From: Roseomonas sp.
GTDB lineage: Bacteria > Pseudomonadota > Alphaproteobacteria > Acetobacterales > Acetobacteraceae
Direction of reading: 5' to 3'
Assembly (NCBI GenBank): GCA_020249265.1
Contig: JADCGA010000011.1
Span: 1 to 64,000, forward strand
Length of the DNA stretch: 64,000 bases
This document shows, piece by piece, positions 62,913 through 64,000 of this stretch. Under the pieces are notes generated by a model. It was not told the origin of the DNA and made no database searches. It worked only from the letters and a program-made list of their open reading frames with translations. Made by a program: the position numbers and the translations under genes. How positions within the stretch are numbered: position 1 is the first letter of the stretch; every line of letters begins with the position of its first letter.

Positions 62913-63884
62913 ATGTCCCTGATTTCGGCCGGCAAGGAATACCCCGTCGGTCTTTCCATTGTGGTCCCGGTCTATCGCGGTGCGGCCACGGTGGGCGCGC
63001 TGGTGGAAGCACTATCGGCGCTACGCCCCGAAGGCGGGATTGAAATTGTGCTGGTGAATGATGGCAGCCCGGATAATTCCGGCGATGTCTGCCGCGACTT
63101 GCAGCAAAGTGCCACGGTCCCGCTGACCTACATAGAACATGCGCGCAATTTCGGTGAGCATAATGCGGTGATGTCGGGGCTGCGCCATGCGCGCGGCGCT
63201 TACATCATCACCATGGATGATGATTTGCAGAACCCACCGGAAGAAGTGATCCGGTTATATGATCACGCGCGGCTTGGCGATTTTGATGTGGTATACACAC
63301 GCTATGCCGTGAAGGAACATGAAGGCTGGCGCAATCTGGGCAGTTCCTTCGCCAATTGGGTCGCGGATCAATTGATGGATAAGCCTAAGGGGCTTTATCT
63401 GTCTTCCTTCCGCTGCATGTCGGCACTCGCGGTCTCCGAAGTCGTGAAATATCGCGGCCCCTATCCTTATGTGGATGGTCTGCTGATGCAGGTAACGCAG
63501 CGGCTTGATTCGATTGAGGTGAAGCATTTCGCGCGCGCCGAGGGCCGATCCAATTACACCATGCGTCGGCTGATCCGGCTTTGGATGAACCTGGCCACGA
63601 ATTTCTCCGTGCTGCCCTTGCGGCTGGCGATACTCGCCGGCGCGGGCATGGGCGTGCTGGGGCTGCTGGCGGCGCTTTATGTGATCATTGAAGGGTTGAT
63701 GGGACATACGCCTTCCGGCTGGGCGTCACTGATGACCGTGACACTGCTGATTGCGGGCGTGCAGTTCCTGATCCTTGGTGTGCTCGGCGAATATGTCGGG
63801 CGATCCTTCATGTCGGCCAATGGCAAGCCGCAAGGCGTGGTGCGCGAGGTTCTGCCGGCGCGGGATGAGGGGCGCGCGCCATGA
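62913..63884 (+). CDS. GT2 glycosyltransferase, polyprenyl-phosphate type, with two C-terminal helices
   Basis: 323 aa from the ATG at 62913 (GGAG 6 bases upstream). GT-A fold: 'GLSIVVPVYRGAATVGALVE', 'EIVLVNDGSPDNSGDVCRDL', DXD-type 'IITMDDDLQNPPEEVIRL'. Two C-terminal membrane helices near residues 230-260 and 265-295 match ArnC/GtrB-like enzymes that load a sugar onto undecaprenyl phosphate at the inner membrane. The next gene overlaps by ATGA and looks like a small flippase-type transporter. Confidence 0.87.
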   Translation: MSLISAGKEYPVGLSIVVPVYRGAATVGALVEALSALRPEGGIEIVLVNDGSPDNSGDVCRDLQQSATVPLTYIEHARNFGEHNAVMSGLRHARGAYIITMDDDLQNPPEEVIRLYDHARLGDFDVVYTRYAVKEHEGWRNLGSSFANWVADQLMDKPKGLYLSSFRCMSALAVSEVVKYRGPYPYVDGLLMQVTQRLDSIEVKHFARAEGRSNYTMRRLIRLWMNLATNFSVLPLRLAILAGAGMGVLGLLAALYVIIEGLMGHTPSGWASLMTVTLLIAGVQFLILGVLGEYVGRSFMSANGKPQGVVREVLPARDEGRAP

Positions 63885-64000
63885 CAATCTATTGGCTGGC
63901 GCTGGTGGCGGCGATCAGCACATCGCTGATCGGACAAATTCTGTTGAAATCAGGCGCGTCCAGTTCAGTGGCGGCTGAGGGTAGTTTTTTCGATCAGTTA
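63881..64000 (+). CDS. EamA/SMR-like transporter, truncated by the window edge
   Basis: Only 40 codons are present, starting ATG inside the stop of the glycosyltransferase. The N-terminus 'MTIYWLALVAAISTSLIGQI' then 'LLKSG' is the first helix of EamA/small-multidrug-resistance proteins, including ArnE/ArnF-type flippase subunits. With the GT2 gene it suggests a lipid-linked sugar flipping step. Partial at the right edge. Confidence 0.65.
   Translation, partial: MTIYWLALVAAISTSLIGQILLKSGASSSVAAEGSFFDQL

Overview
The window is GC-rich, tightly packed bacterial chromosome from an alphaproteobacterium, most likely an Acetobacteraceae/Roseomonas-like heterotroph. This is inferred from the gene set: many Bug/TctC receptors and TRAP transporters, cox-type molybdo-hydroxylase maturation genes, a Tim44-like protein, and codon and GC style. 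No rRNA, phage, IS element or CRISPR was seen. Genes are joined into operons by 4-base ATGA/GTGA overlaps.

Layout: 0.2-5.7 kb holds cox-type accessory genes (coxG, MoxR ATPase, VWA coxE, a split XdhC pair, a MoeA-like/MobA-like fusion) that mature a xanthine-oxidase/CO-dehydrogenase family enzyme whose structural genes are not in the window. 5.7-11.1 kb has mscL, a VOC protein, a TRAP transporter with two tandem DctP receptors, and a lone HicA-like gene. 11.1-15.0 kb has an NdvA-like ABC exporter and two tandem Bug receptors. 15.1-23.0 kb is a dipeptide-type ABC transporter with a gamma-glutamyltransferase-family enzyme and a Bug protein. 23.1-29.7 kb is glycerol-3-phosphate use (alpha/beta hydrolase, glpD, ugpBAEC). 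29.7-35.2 kb has an acyl-CoA synthetase, a second TRAP system and a Bug protein.

35.4-42.8 kb contains a Tim44-like protein, a tandem pair of divergent EAL-like proteins, an ABC-2 exporter and argD-argF with a clear terminator. 42.8-54.2 kb looks like a catabolic block: Bug receptor, class II aldolase, a dimethylformamidase-large-subunit-like protein, a complete Dpp-type ABC importer, a DoeB-like deacylase and a HpaI-type aldolase. 54.2-55.7 kb has an unusual structured intergenic stretch and a PhoB/OmpR-type regulator whose receiver domain lacks the phospho-acceptor Asp. 55.9-64.0 kb has tRNA-Lys(CTT), a CHAP lipoprotein, a thiolase/DUF35 pair, a small lipoprotein, an MBL hydrolase, two EamA transporters, a methyltransferase, a GT2 glycosyltransferase and a truncated EamA/SMR-like gene at the edge.

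The clearest non-genic signal is a 44-bp dispersed palindromic repeat present twice (26768-26811 and 61013-61056) whose inner hairpin differs by compensatory base changes. The most unusual proteins are the tandem EAL-like pair and the degenerate-receiver regulator. All calls come from reading the sequence; no database search was run.
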